Positions 1 to 5,137 of a stretch of 5,137 nt of DNA are shown here, one piece after another (position 1 is the stretch's first letter; every line of letters starts with the position of its first letter). A program made the translations under genes and the position numbers. The notes beneath the pieces were generated by a model that was not told where the DNA came from, ran no database searches, and saw only the letters and a list, made by a program, of their open reading frames with translations. The stretch comes from Candidatus Nanopelagicaceae bacterium (GTDB lineage Bacteria > Actinomycetota > Actinomycetes > Nanopelagicales > Nanopelagicaceae): assembly GCA_947478965.1 (NCBI GenBank), contig CANJXW010000058.1, positions 1-5,137 of the forward strand. The letters are read 5' to 3'.

Positions 1-38
1 AGTTAACCAAAAGTTCCTAGGGAAGGAGAATATTGCGT

Positions 39-554
39 TTAGGCGCCTTTAGCCTTGCGACGTAGTGAAAGCTCATCGTTACTTTCGACACCAGCCGGCG
101 CGCCATTGATCTCGCCTTGAAGTGAGGCAAGTGAACCCTCGACCTCATGCCAGACTTTATGGACTGCAATACCAAATACGCCTTGACCGCCCTGCAAGAG
201 ATCGACGATCTCATCGGCGCTTGAGCATTCATAAATGGTTGAACCATCGCTCATCAAGGTAATGCGCTCGAGCTCGGTGACTCCACGGCTACGAAGATGA
301 TCAACAGCTGTACGAATATTTTGAAGTGAAACCCCTGCATCGAGAAGACGCTTTACGATCTTTAAGACAAGAATGTCGCGGAATCCATAGAGACGAGCAG
401 TTCCTGAACCACTTGCTGTTCGAACACTTGGTTCCAGCAATCCGGTGCGCGCCCAATAATCTAATTGACGATATGAAATTCCAGCTGCTGCGCAGGCTGT
501 AGCGCCGCGATAGCCGATCTCGTCCTGCATAGCTGGCGTAACTGGGGAGGTCAC
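39..554 (-). CDS. MerR-family transcriptional regulator, Rv1830 (ResR/McdR) type
   Basis: A 171-residue regulator with an N-terminal MerR helix-turn-helix at about 13-90, including GISYRQLDYWARTGLLEPS (25-43). The C-terminal signature, an ITLMSDGSTIYEC block (98-110) then LLQGGQGVFGIAV (119-131), is characteristic of the actinobacterial Rv1830 group and is very close to the mycobacterial protein as I recall it. Rv1830 has been linked to control of growth and cell division and to antibiotic resilience in clinical M. tuberculosis; transfer of that role is inference. The tail is basic (LRRKAKGA). It starts at GTG 554-552 with a weak GAG-type ribosome-binding site; an ATG at 530 (Met9) is possible but has none. 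It is separated from the DUF151 gene by 105 nt with palindromes, so it may have its own promoter. It is shorter at the N-terminus than the mycobacterial protein. Confidence 0.9.
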   Translation of the reverse strand: MTSPVTPAMQDEIGYRGATACAAAGISYRQLDYWARTGLLEPSVRTASGSGTARLYGFRDILVLKIVKRLLDAGVSLQNIRTAVDHLRSRGVTELERITLMSDGSTIYECSSADEIVDLLQGGQGVFGIAVHKVWHEVEGSLASLQGEINGAPAGVESNDELSLRRKAKGA

Positions 555-584
555 GTAGTACTCGATTCTCTTGGGAAGAGCTAA

Positions 585-613
585 AGGTTACGAGCCTTGA
601 AGGCTAGATACAA
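585..613 (-). promoter_or_regulatory. Candidate promoter/operator of the second MerR gene with a centred palindrome
   Basis: On the minus strand TTGTAT (613-608) and TAACCT (590-585) are 17 bases apart, 31 nt upstream of the GTG start. A perfect 13-base palindrome, AGCCTT-G-AAGGCT at 593-605 (plus strand), has its centre at 599, exactly the centre of the spacer. MerR proteins classically bind dyads between -35 and -10, though usually with 19-20 base spacers. Both promoter hexamers are weak matches. Autoregulation by the adjacent MerR protein is a hypothesis. It lacks a T-run, so it does not look like a terminator. Confidence 0.35.
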
Positions 614-632
614 CGACCGACACGAAGCAAAC

Positions 633-643
633 CTCTACTAGAG
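633..643. repeat. Short perfect palindrome CTCTA-C-TAGAG
   Basis: An 11-base odd palindrome lies in the 105-nt gap between the DUF151 gene and the second MerR gene, 39 bp centre-to-centre from the 593-605 palindrome. Part of it belongs to a 9-base word, ACTAGAGAT (637-645), that recurs at 2454-2462 in the garA promoter region. It may be a protein-binding site; chance is not excluded at this length. Confidence 0.3.
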
Positions 644-659
644 ATTGAGAGTTTTGAGC

Positions 660-1169
660 CTATCCAGCGAAATCTTCAGGGTTGATCTGATCGAGAAATT
701 CACGGAAGCGCTCAAGTTCTTGATCCGAGCCACCCTCAACGCTCTGGGCCAACTGGTCTGGAATATCGATTCCGATCTCATCGAGCAGATCAGAGTTGGC
801 CAAGATATTGCTATGGGCACGAAGAGCAATCGCAATCGCATCCGATGGCCTTGAGGAGAGAGCAAGCAGAGTTGAAGAACTGTCGCGAATTTGAAGCTCT
901 GAATAAAAGACACCATCTTTAATTTCAGTGATGTGGACGGCAGTTACTGTCGCATCGAGAAGTTCGAGAAGGTTCTTCAGGAGATCATGGGTCAAGGGGC
1001 GCGGTGCTTCAAGGCCTTGTTGAGCAAAGGCGATCGCTGTTGCTTCTACAGCCCCTACCCAGATTGGCAAGAAACGAGAACCGTTCACTTCCTTGAGAAG
1101 AACGATCGGTTGATTCGATGGCATCTCAATGCGGACGCCGACTACTTCCATTGGAATTAATGTTCCCAT
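660..1169 (-). CDS. DUF151 bifunctional nuclease family protein (Rv1829-like)
   Basis: A 169-residue, single-domain protein of the DUF151/BFN family (PF02577). Plant members have been reported to have DNase and RNase activity; the bacterial role is unclear, so nuclease activity here is an inference. Diagnostic blocks are LPIWVGAVEATAI at 34-46, RPLTHDLL at 57-64 and SRPSDAIAIALR at 106-117, ending in the conserved RFREFLDQINPEDF. Length is close to that of mycobacterial Rv1829 (about 164 residues). The start is uncertain: the ATG at 1169 lies 10 nt after the ftsR stop without a clear ribosome-binding site, and an in-frame ATG at 1151 (Met7) would give MEVVGVRIE, closer to the usual family N-terminus. 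Translation probably depends on coupling to ftsR. It is a soluble protein with no signal peptide or membrane segment. Confidence 0.9.
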   Translation of the reverse strand: MGTLIPMEVVGVRIEMPSNQPIVLLKEVNGSRFLPIWVGAVEATAIAFAQQGLEAPRPLTHDLLKNLLELLDATVTAVHITEIKDGVFYSELQIRDSSSTLLALSSRPSDAIAIALRAHSNILANSDLLDEIGIDIPDQLAQSVEGGSDQELERFREFLDQINPEDFAG

Positions 1170-1179
1170 GTTCTACATA

Positions 1180-1899
1180 CTAGCGTGGACGGTTAAGACC
1201 ACCGCGAATGAGAGCTGCGTGGAGCCTCACTGATAGCGATGCGATTTCACGCTGAACTTCTTGAGCGCGAGCTTTTGACTCTGTATTTTTCTGACGAGTA
1301 AGGGGGGTAATCACTTGCTCGATCAAACCAATTTCGCGATCTGCTGCTGACTTAAATGATCGCAAATGGCGAGGTTCGATTCCAAAACCAGCCATCTCAG
1401 ATACTGCCTTTGCGACAGAGAGCGCGTCATTGTCATAGTGGCGACCACGAAGTGTGATCAATCCAAAAGCTTCAAGTTCAACGAGTTGGGCATCGACTAG
1501 ACCACTGGCTGAGAGGAGTTCATCGCGCGAGAGGCGAAGGTCAGAGACCTCGCCAAATGATGCTGGTGTGGTTTCACCATCTACAGAGACCAGCGTTGGA
1601 CGAGGAGCTGCTACTCCCCCAATGGCTGATGCTGGCTCTAGGCCGCGATCTAGGGCGTCGAGATTCTCCTTGATCACGCGAAGTGGGAGGTATTGATCGC
1701 GTTGCGCCAGGAGAACATAACGAAGTCGATCAAGGTCGGCGCTTGTAAATTTACGATAACCAGAGGGGGTTCTCTGCGGTTCGATAAGACCTTCGGATTC
1801 CAAGAAGCGAATCTTTGAAATCGTTATATCCGCAAAATCTCCACGGAGCTTTGATAGAACTTCTCCGATACTTAAATACGCGCGTGCTGGAACGCTCAC
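1180..1899 (-). CDS. ftsR: MerR-family transcriptional regulator, FtsR (Rv1828) type
   Basis: A 239-residue regulator with an N-terminal MerR winged helix-turn-helix at about 8-75, including SKIRFLESEGLIEPQRTPSGYRKFT (28-52) with its typical wing, then a linker rich in Ala, Pro and Thr. The C-terminal part at about 120-220 looks like a second helix-turn-helix-like or dimerisation region (LSRDELLSASGL and onward). This two-part layout and the position between garA and the DUF151 gene match M. tuberculosis Rv1828 and Corynebacterium glutamicum FtsR, which activates ftsZ expression in C. glutamicum. Control of cell division is therefore the likely role, by homology only. No conserved cysteine cluster for metal sensing is seen. 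The GTG start directly follows the garA TAA, with AAGGGGAG six bases upstream inside garA, so the two are co-translated. The downstream gene starts 10 nt after its TAG. Confidence 0.9.
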   Translation of the reverse strand: MSVPARAYLSIGEVLSKLRGDFADITISKIRFLESEGLIEPQRTPSGYRKFTSADLDRLRYVLLAQRDQYLPLRVIKENLDALDRGLEPASAIGGVAAPRPTLVSVDGETTPASFGEVSDLRLSRDELLSASGLVDAQLVELEAFGLITLRGRHYDNDALSVAKAVSEMAGFGIEPRHLRSFKSAADREIGLIEQVITPLTRQKNTESKARAQEVQREIASLSVRLHAALIRGGLNRPR

Positions 1900-2382
1900 T
1901 TATTTCTCCCCTTGTTGTGAATCGTTTTTTCCACGCGCTCCGATAAAGAGCATATGGAACTTGCCAATTTGAATTTCATCACCTGTTTTAAGATCTACCT
2001 GTGAAACGTTTTCGTTGTTGAGATAGGTTCCATTGAGACTGCCCATATCTTTAAGTTCAAATGCAGTGCCATGTGGCGCAATCACCGCGTGTGAACGAGA
2101 GACCGTCACATCATCGAGAAATATTGCGCTCTCTGGTGAACGTCCAAGGGTTGCGCCTTCTTGGGTAATAAGAAAGCGAGAACCCTTTGCCGGGCCGCGA
2201 TGGATAAAGACCATTGCACGATCCCCGTTACCTTCATTGATTGCAGATATTGCGATCTTTTCTTCTTCAGTAGCGGCGGCGAGAAAGTGGGAAAGAGCGC
2301 TTGTCTCGGTTGCATCTACTGTGGAACGAAGCCCCAGATGAAGAGTGGTGGTGAGTTCCTGGTTTGCATCTGCTTGAGACAT
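1900..2382 (-). CDS. garA: FHA-domain metabolic regulator of the GarA/OdhI family
   Basis: In mycobacteria and corynebacteria this family binds and inhibits the 2-oxoglutarate dehydrogenase/decarboxylase complex, and in mycobacteria also acts on glutamate enzymes. Binding is switched off when an N-terminal threonine is phosphorylated by a Ser/Thr kinase and captured by the protein's own FHA domain. With the start chosen here the protein has 160 residues. The FHA domain spans about 56-148: GR 80-81, the block IFLDDVTVSRSHA at 87-99 (phosphothreonine-binding S95, R96 and H98), GSLNGTYLN at 114-122 and GDEIQIGKF at 134-142. The N-terminal TETS at 25-28 aligns with the ETTS phosphosite of GarA: T27 matches Thr22 (PknB site), while E26 replaces Thr21 (PknG site). 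The frame stays open to an ATG at 2421, but the ATG at 2382 has a strong GGAGGT seven bases upstream, so it is preferred. The stop abuts the ftsR GTG. Confidence 0.93.
   Translation of the reverse strand: MSQADANQELTTTLHLGLRSTVDATETSALSHFLAAATEEEKIAISAINEGNGDRAMVFIHRGPAKGSRFLITQEGATLGRSPESAIFLDDVTVSRSHAVIAPHGTAFELKDMGSLNGTYLNNENVSQVDLKTGDEIQIGKFHMLFIGARGKNDSQQGEK
1906..1913 (-). promoter_or_regulatory. Ribosome-binding site of ftsR inside the garA 3' end
   Basis: AAGGGGAG on the minus strand is embedded in the last codons of garA, six bases before the GTG at 1899. It supports the rare start codon and couples ftsR translation to garA. Confidence 0.75.
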
Positions 2383-2389
2383 CAGGTCC

Positions 2390-2395
2390 ACCTCC
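2390..2395 (-). promoter_or_regulatory. Ribosome-binding site deciding the garA start
   Basis: GGAGGT on the minus strand lies seven bases before the ATG at 2382. It is the strongest Shine-Dalgarno match in the window and favours this start over the in-frame ATGs at 2421, 2403 and 2397. Confidence 0.8.
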
Positions 2396-2413
2396 ATTTT
2401 CATCCATGAGGAG

Positions 2414-2434
2414 TGAACCAAAGATTTAGGTTCA
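2414..2434. repeat. Inverted repeat in the garA leader (TGAACC-N9-GGTTCA)
   Basis: TGAACC at 2414-2419 and GGTTCA at 2429-2434 are perfect reverse complements around a 9-base A/T-rich centre. The repeat lies downstream of the candidate promoter and 32 nt before the garA start, so it could be an operator dyad or a small hairpin in the 5' leader. A tandem GTTGAA GTTGAA (minus strand) partly overlaps its upstream arm. No protein can be assigned to it. Confidence 0.4.
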
Positions 2435-2451
2435 ACTTCAACGTGAGGATG

Positions 2452-2480
2452 ACACTAGAGATATGCGAAGAAGAAATCAA
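2452..2480 (-). promoter_or_regulatory. Candidate promoter for the garA-ftsR-DUF151 unit
   Basis: On the minus strand TTGATT (2480-2475) and TAGTGT (2457-2452) are separated by 17 bases, about 70 nt upstream of the garA start. The -35 half resembles TTGACA and the -10 fits the loose actinobacterial TANNNT pattern. The 138-nt gap after gcvH supports a separate promoter here. The match is modest and read by eye. Confidence 0.33.
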
Positions 2481-2520
2481 GCCCGAAAAGGGAGGGAAAT
2501 TTCAGGAAATACGAGCTAAT

Positions 2521-2898
2521 TTACGCGGTGATTTGACGATAATCGTCACTAGAGAGTAAGCCTTCAGGAGCGCTCGAGACTTCAATATCTGCAAGCCAAC
2601 CAGCGCCGTATGGGTCTGCGTTGATTGATTCTGGACTAGATGACAACGCATCGTTAATCGCAACTATTTTTCCTGTAACGGGTGCAAAAATTTCTGAAAC
2701 GCTCTTCGTTGATTCCACTTCTCCACAGACTTTATCTGCAACTACTGAATCTCCAACCTTTGGAAGTTGCACATAGACAATGTCTCCGAGTGCACCTTGC
2801 GCGAAGTCAGTAATTCCCATGCGGAAGGTCGATGCGCCTATATCTTTGACCCATTCGTGTTCCTTTGTATAGGAAAGATCATCTGGGATATTAGACAT
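2521..2898 (-). CDS. gcvH: Glycine cleavage system H protein
   Basis: GcvH is the lipoyl-carrying shuttle of the glycine cleavage system. It passes the aminomethyl group from the P protein (GcvP) to the T protein (GcvT) and is reoxidised by the L protein (Lpd). The 125-residue length is normal. Family marks include YTKEHEWV at 10-17, GITDFAQGALGDIVYVQLP at 28-46 and the lipoylation motif GEVESTKS at 59-66, where K65 is the modified lysine. PYGAGWL near residues 96-102 is also typical. The ATG overlaps the pgsA stop by one base (TAATG), with an AGAAGGA ribosome-binding site inside pgsA, so it is translationally coupled. No gcvP, gcvT or lipoate-attachment gene is in the window; in mycobacteria gcvP lies just beyond the second MerR gene, which here would be past the left edge. 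Confidence 0.97.
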   Translation of the reverse strand: MSNIPDDLSYTKEHEWVKDIGASTFRMGITDFAQGALGDIVYVQLPKVGDSVVADKVCGEVESTKSVSEIFAPVTGKIVAINDALSSSPESINADPYGAGWLADIEVSSAPEGLLSSDDYRQITA

Positions 2899-3527
2899 TA
2901 GCGGTCATCCTTCTTCTCGTTAAGTGCACGGGGTGTAATGGTTTCTTCTTCCTTGATTACCAGATGGATCTTAACGCTAGATCCTCTTATTGATCGCATA
3001 GCAGTGGTGAAATAGGAGAAGGCGGTAAAGAGATAAAGGCCAATCCCCCAGATCGCAAAACTCCATCCAAAGATATAGGACGGTGTTCCATACCAACTAT
3101 CACTCAATGCAAGAAGCAAGAGCGGAAAGGCATAGAGCAGATTAAAGGTTGCAGCTTTGCCAAGGTAGGTAACGGTGAGCGGGGGCTTCTTCTTGAGAGC
3201 AAGTGCCAGTGCGGCAACAGCCAAGAAAGCATCACGGAGAAGAAGTAACACAATCACCCATAGTGGAATTGCATCGCGAAGATAGAGAACGACAAGGGTT
3301 ACAACGATGTAAATGCGATCAATAGTCGGATCCATAAGTTCGCCGAGGCGAGACTCTTGGTTCCAGGCCCGAGCGATTTTTCCGTCGAAATAATCCGTCG
3401 CTCCCCCAATGATGAGGGTCAAGATCGCCCAACCATCGGCTTCGATCGAGAGTGCAAGATAGACAAAGAGTGGAATTCCTAAGGCGCGCAAGAGAGTGAG
3501 CGCGTTAGGTACTGTCACATTCTTCAT
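2898..3527 (-). CDS. pgsA: CDP-alcohol phosphatidyltransferase, PgsA2-like membrane protein
   Basis: A 209-residue integral membrane enzyme of the class I CDP-alcohol phosphotransferase family, which joins the phosphatidyl group of CDP-diacylglycerol to a polyol head group at the inner membrane. The full signature is present: D45-x2-D48-G49-x2-A52-R53-x8-G62-x3-D66-x3-D70, the metal-binding and catalytic aspartates. The N-terminal PNALTLLR stretch (7-14) is typical of PgsA-type members. Hydrophobic segments lie at about 18-43, 72-92, 95-112, 125-143 and 150-172, followed by a charged, probably cytosolic tail. Length is normal for the family. Position before gcvH matches M. tuberculosis pgsA2 (Rv1822). 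The substrate cannot be read from sequence: phosphatidylglycerophosphate synthase is the usual annotation, but cardiolipin or another phospholipid product is possible. The ATG at 3527 is 11 nt after the der stop, with only a weak AAGG as ribosome-binding site, which suggests coupling to der translation. Confidence 0.9.
   Translation of the reverse strand: MKNVTVPNALTLLRALGIPLFVYLALSIEADGWAILTLIIGGATDYFDGKIARAWNQESRLGELMDPTIDRIYIVVTLVVLYLRDAIPLWVIVLLLLRDAFLAVAALALALKKKPPLTVTYLGKAATFNLLYAFPLLLLALSDSWYGTPSYIFGWSFAIWGIGLYLFTAFSYFTTAMRSIRGSSVKIHLVIKEEETITPRALNEKKDDR
2908..2914 (-). promoter_or_regulatory. Ribosome-binding site of gcvH inside the pgsA 3' end
   Basis: AGAAGGA on the minus strand sits nine bases before the gcvH ATG at 2898, within the last codons of pgsA. 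Together with the TAATG stop/start overlap it supports translational coupling of gcvH to pgsA. Confidence 0.65.
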
Positions 3528-3538
3528 TGAAGGAGACC

Positions 3539-5137
3539 TTAAGCCTTGTCTCGTTCTTTTACGCGCACTGCGACCATGACTGGAGTTCCAGGGAATTTGA
3601 ATTCCTCACGTAGGCGACGTTCGATAAATCTTCTATAGGAAGGTTCGATCCAGCCACTTGAGAAGACAACAAACTTTGGTGGCGCGATTCCAGCTTGTGT
3701 TGCATAGTAAATTTTTGGCTGCTTGCCACCACGTACAGGTGGCGGCGTTGCACCGATGAGAGCGCCAAGGAATGAGTTGAGCTTCGCAGTAGGAACGCGA
3801 CGTTCCCAACTATCGATCGCAGTACGAAGAGCAGGTGCAAGACGATCACGGTGCCAACCAGTTTTAGCAGCAACGTTTACGCGCTGGGCCCACTCAACTT
3901 GATCAAGGTGTCGATCGATTTCACGATCGAGTTGATCACGACGATCTTCATCAACGAGATCCCATTTATTCATAACGATAACCATCGCTTTACCGGCTTC
4001 TTCAACCATGGTGATGACGCGAAGATCTTGTTCAGAGATTGGCTCAGATGCATCCAAGACAACAACTGCGCATTCACATCGCTCCAGAGCAGCTTGCGTG
4101 CGAAGTGTTGCGTAATAATCTGTACCGCTTGCTTGGTTGGCGCGCTTACGAAGTCCTGCAGTATCTACAAATCTCCAAACAGAGCCACCGAACTCAATGA
4201 GTTCATCAACAGGATCACGCGTGGTTCCTGCAACATCATCGACAATCGAACGGTTCTCGCCAGCAAGTGCATTGAGAAGGCTTGATTTACCAACGTTTGG
4301 TCGGCCAATGAGTGCGATGCGACGATATCCATCTTGTACCTGAGCTGCGCCTACTTCAGGCATTTCGCTCACAATATGATCGAGAAGATCGCCGCTACCT
4401 CGTCCGTGCAGCGCTGAAACAAAATGAGGCTCGCCAAGTCCTAAGTTCCAGAGCGCATGCGCATCTGACTCATCAACATCGCTATCGACTTTATTTGCCA
4501 CAAGAATTGTTGGCTTCTTCGCTTTACGAAGTTCTTGAACCAGGACGTCATCTTCATCAAGTGCGCCGACATGTGCATCGACGACAAAGGCAAGAACATC
4601 TGCTTCGCGCATTGCAAGTTCAGCTCCTGCACTTACTTGAACAGAAAGACCATCCGGCTTTGACTCCCAGCCACCAGTATCCATAACGATAAATCGTCGA
4701 CCGCCCCATTCACATTCATATTGAACGCGATCGCGGGTTACCCCAGGAGTATCTTCGACGATTGCTTCGCGACGACCGATGAATCGGTTGATAAGAGTTG
4801 ATTTACCAACATTCGGACGTCCAAGTATTGCAACGATAGGAAGACCAAGGAGTGAACGCTCTTTGAGAAGTTCCCAGATGCGATCTACTGTTTCATCAAG
4901 GGTCAACTCCGTTGAATCAATACTGACGGCATCAAATGCTTGCGCCATTGGAGATACTGCTCGAGTTGAATCAACTTCATCACGTGCGCTCAACGAATCC
5001 TGTACTGCATCAACGCTCCACTGTTCCGCATCAATCTCTTGGCTTCTGCGCTGTGCGCGTGCACCGAGATCTGCCGAAAGGAAAACTTTCAGTGCTGCAT
5101 CTGGCGCAACAACTGTTCCGATGTCGCGACCCTCAAC
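3539..5137 (-). CDS. cmk/der: Bifunctional cytidylate kinase / GTPase Der fusion, 5' end cut by the window edge
   Basis: The frame is open from the window edge to the TAA at 3541-3539 (532 visible residues), so the N-terminal two thirds or so of the kinase lie outside. Residues 1-98 are the end of CMP kinase, which makes CDP from CMP and [15 protein letters not shown] at 1-12, the LID arginines R27/R30/R31, and R52-D53-x2-D56-x2-R59, spaced like the CMP-binding Arg181/Asp185/Arg188 of E. coli Cmk. The frame runs directly into Der (EngA), the tandem GTPase that helps mature the 50S ribosomal subunit. GTPase 1 has GRPNVGKS 106-113, DTGG 153-156, NKVD 215-218 and SALHG 241-245. GTPase 2 has GRPNVGKS 278-285, DTAG 325-328, NKWD 390-393 and AAKTG 423-427. 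A KH-like domain fills about 446-532. No start codon or ribosome-binding site lies between the kinase's last helix and the first P-loop, so a separate der start is unlikely. Both GTPase domains look intact. Fused CMK-Der proteins are known in some Actinobacteria such as Bifidobacterium. Confidence 0.93.
   Translation of the reverse strand, partial: VEGRDIGTVVAPDAALKVFLSADLGARAQRRSQEIDAEQWSVDAVQDSLSARDEVDSTRAVSPMAQAFDAVSIDSTELTLDETVDRIWELLKERSLLGLPIVAILGRPNVGKSTLINRFIGRREAIVEDTPGVTRDRVQYECEWGGRRFIVMDTGGWESKPDGLSVQVSAGAELAMREADVLAFVVDAHVGALDEDDVLVQELRKAKKPTILVANKVDSDVDESDAHALWNLGLGEPHFVSALHGRGSGDLLDHIVSEMPEVGAAQVQDGYRRIALIGRPNVGKSSLLNALAGENRSIVDDVAGTTRDPVDELIEFGGSVWRFVDTAGLRKRANQASGTDYYATLRTQAALERCECAVVVLDASEPISEQDLRVITMVEEAGKAMVIVMNKWDLVDEDRRDQLDREIDRHLDQVEWAQRVNVAAKTGWHRDRLAPALRTAIDSWERRVPTAKLNSFLGALIGATPPPVRGGKQPKIYYATQAGIAPPKFVVFSSGWIEPSYRRFIERRLREEFKFPGTPVMVAVRVKERDKA

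Noticed and set aside
1..38. Terminator or next gene after the second MerR gene
   Set aside because: Only a short TTCC-TAG-GGAA symmetry and a GTTAAC hexamer are visible; there is no stem with a T-run and too little sequence to judge a downstream gene.
2161..2409. 82-residue plus-strand frame rich in cysteine, opposite garA
   Set aside because: It is antisense to the conserved FHA gene; the cysteines do not form a convincing zinc-finger or peptide pattern, and there is no supporting start signal.
1900..2421. Longer GarA starting at ATG 2421
   Set aside because: The extra 13 residues are not family-like and the strong GGAGGT site is placed for the ATG at 2382.
2482..2492. Possible terminator hairpin after gcvH (CCC-GAAAA-GGG)
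   Set aside because: The stem is only three base pairs and has no clean T-run on the minus strand, so it is too weak to call a terminator.
3851..4285. 144-residue open frame on the plus strand
   Set aside because: It lies wholly antisense to the Der GTPase coding region, has no recognisable domain or ribosome-binding site, and is explained by complementarity to a conserved gene.
3539..4993. Separate der gene starting at TTG 4993
   Set aside because: The frame is open upstream to the window edge and encodes recognisable CMP kinase sequence on both sides of this TTG, which itself lies inside the kinase domain (just before the R-x3-D-x2-R motif).
1..5137. Mobile element, CRISPR array, tRNA/rRNA or defence system
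   Set aside because: No transposase, long terminal inverted repeats, regularly spaced repeats or RNA gene folds were seen; nearly all the window is conserved core coding sequence.

Overview
The window is a compact block of seven protein genes, all read on the minus strand. Transcription runs from high to low coordinates: cmk/der fusion (cut by the right edge), a pgsA-type CDP-alcohol phosphatidyltransferase, gcvH, an FHA regulator of the GarA/OdhI family, an FtsR-type MerR regulator, a DUF151 bifunctional nuclease, and a second MerR regulator resembling Mycobacterium tuberculosis Rv1830 (ResR/McdR). From memory, the order pgsA2, gcvH, garA, MerR, DUF151, MerR matches the M. tuberculosis Rv1822 to Rv1830 neighbourhood and is an actinobacterial signature. 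Base composition looks near half G+C, low for Actinobacteria. Together with tight packing and a CMK-Der fusion, this suggests a small-genome actinobacterium, possibly a freshwater acI/Nanopelagicales type. The lineage guess is inference; membership of Actinobacteria is much firmer.

Right part (5137 to 2521): the three enzyme genes are almost gapless. The fusion protein ends 11 nt before pgsA, and the pgsA stop overlaps the gcvH start (TAATG), so they are probably one translation-coupled transcript. They serve pyrimidine nucleotide supply and ribosome assembly, phospholipid head-group synthesis, and glycine cleavage.

Middle (2520 to 2383): a 138-nt gap holds the best promoter candidate, a 6-9-6 inverted repeat and a strong Shine-Dalgarno site that fixes the garA start. 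The regulatory genes follow: garA (2-oxoglutarate/glutamate flux switch), ftsR immediately after it with no spacer, then the DUF151 gene 10 nt later.

Left part (659 to 1): a 105-nt gap precedes the second MerR gene. It contains two short perfect palindromes, one exactly centred in the spacer of a weak promoter-like pair. The last 38 nt after the final stop hold no recognisable gene.

No mobile element, CRISPR array, tRNA, rRNA or new defence system is visible. The points worth a second look are the in-frame CMK-Der fusion, the changed phosphorylation site of GarA, the absence of the DUF881/small-basic-protein genes that sit between pgsA2 and gcvH in mycobacteria, and the palindromes in the two regulatory gaps.
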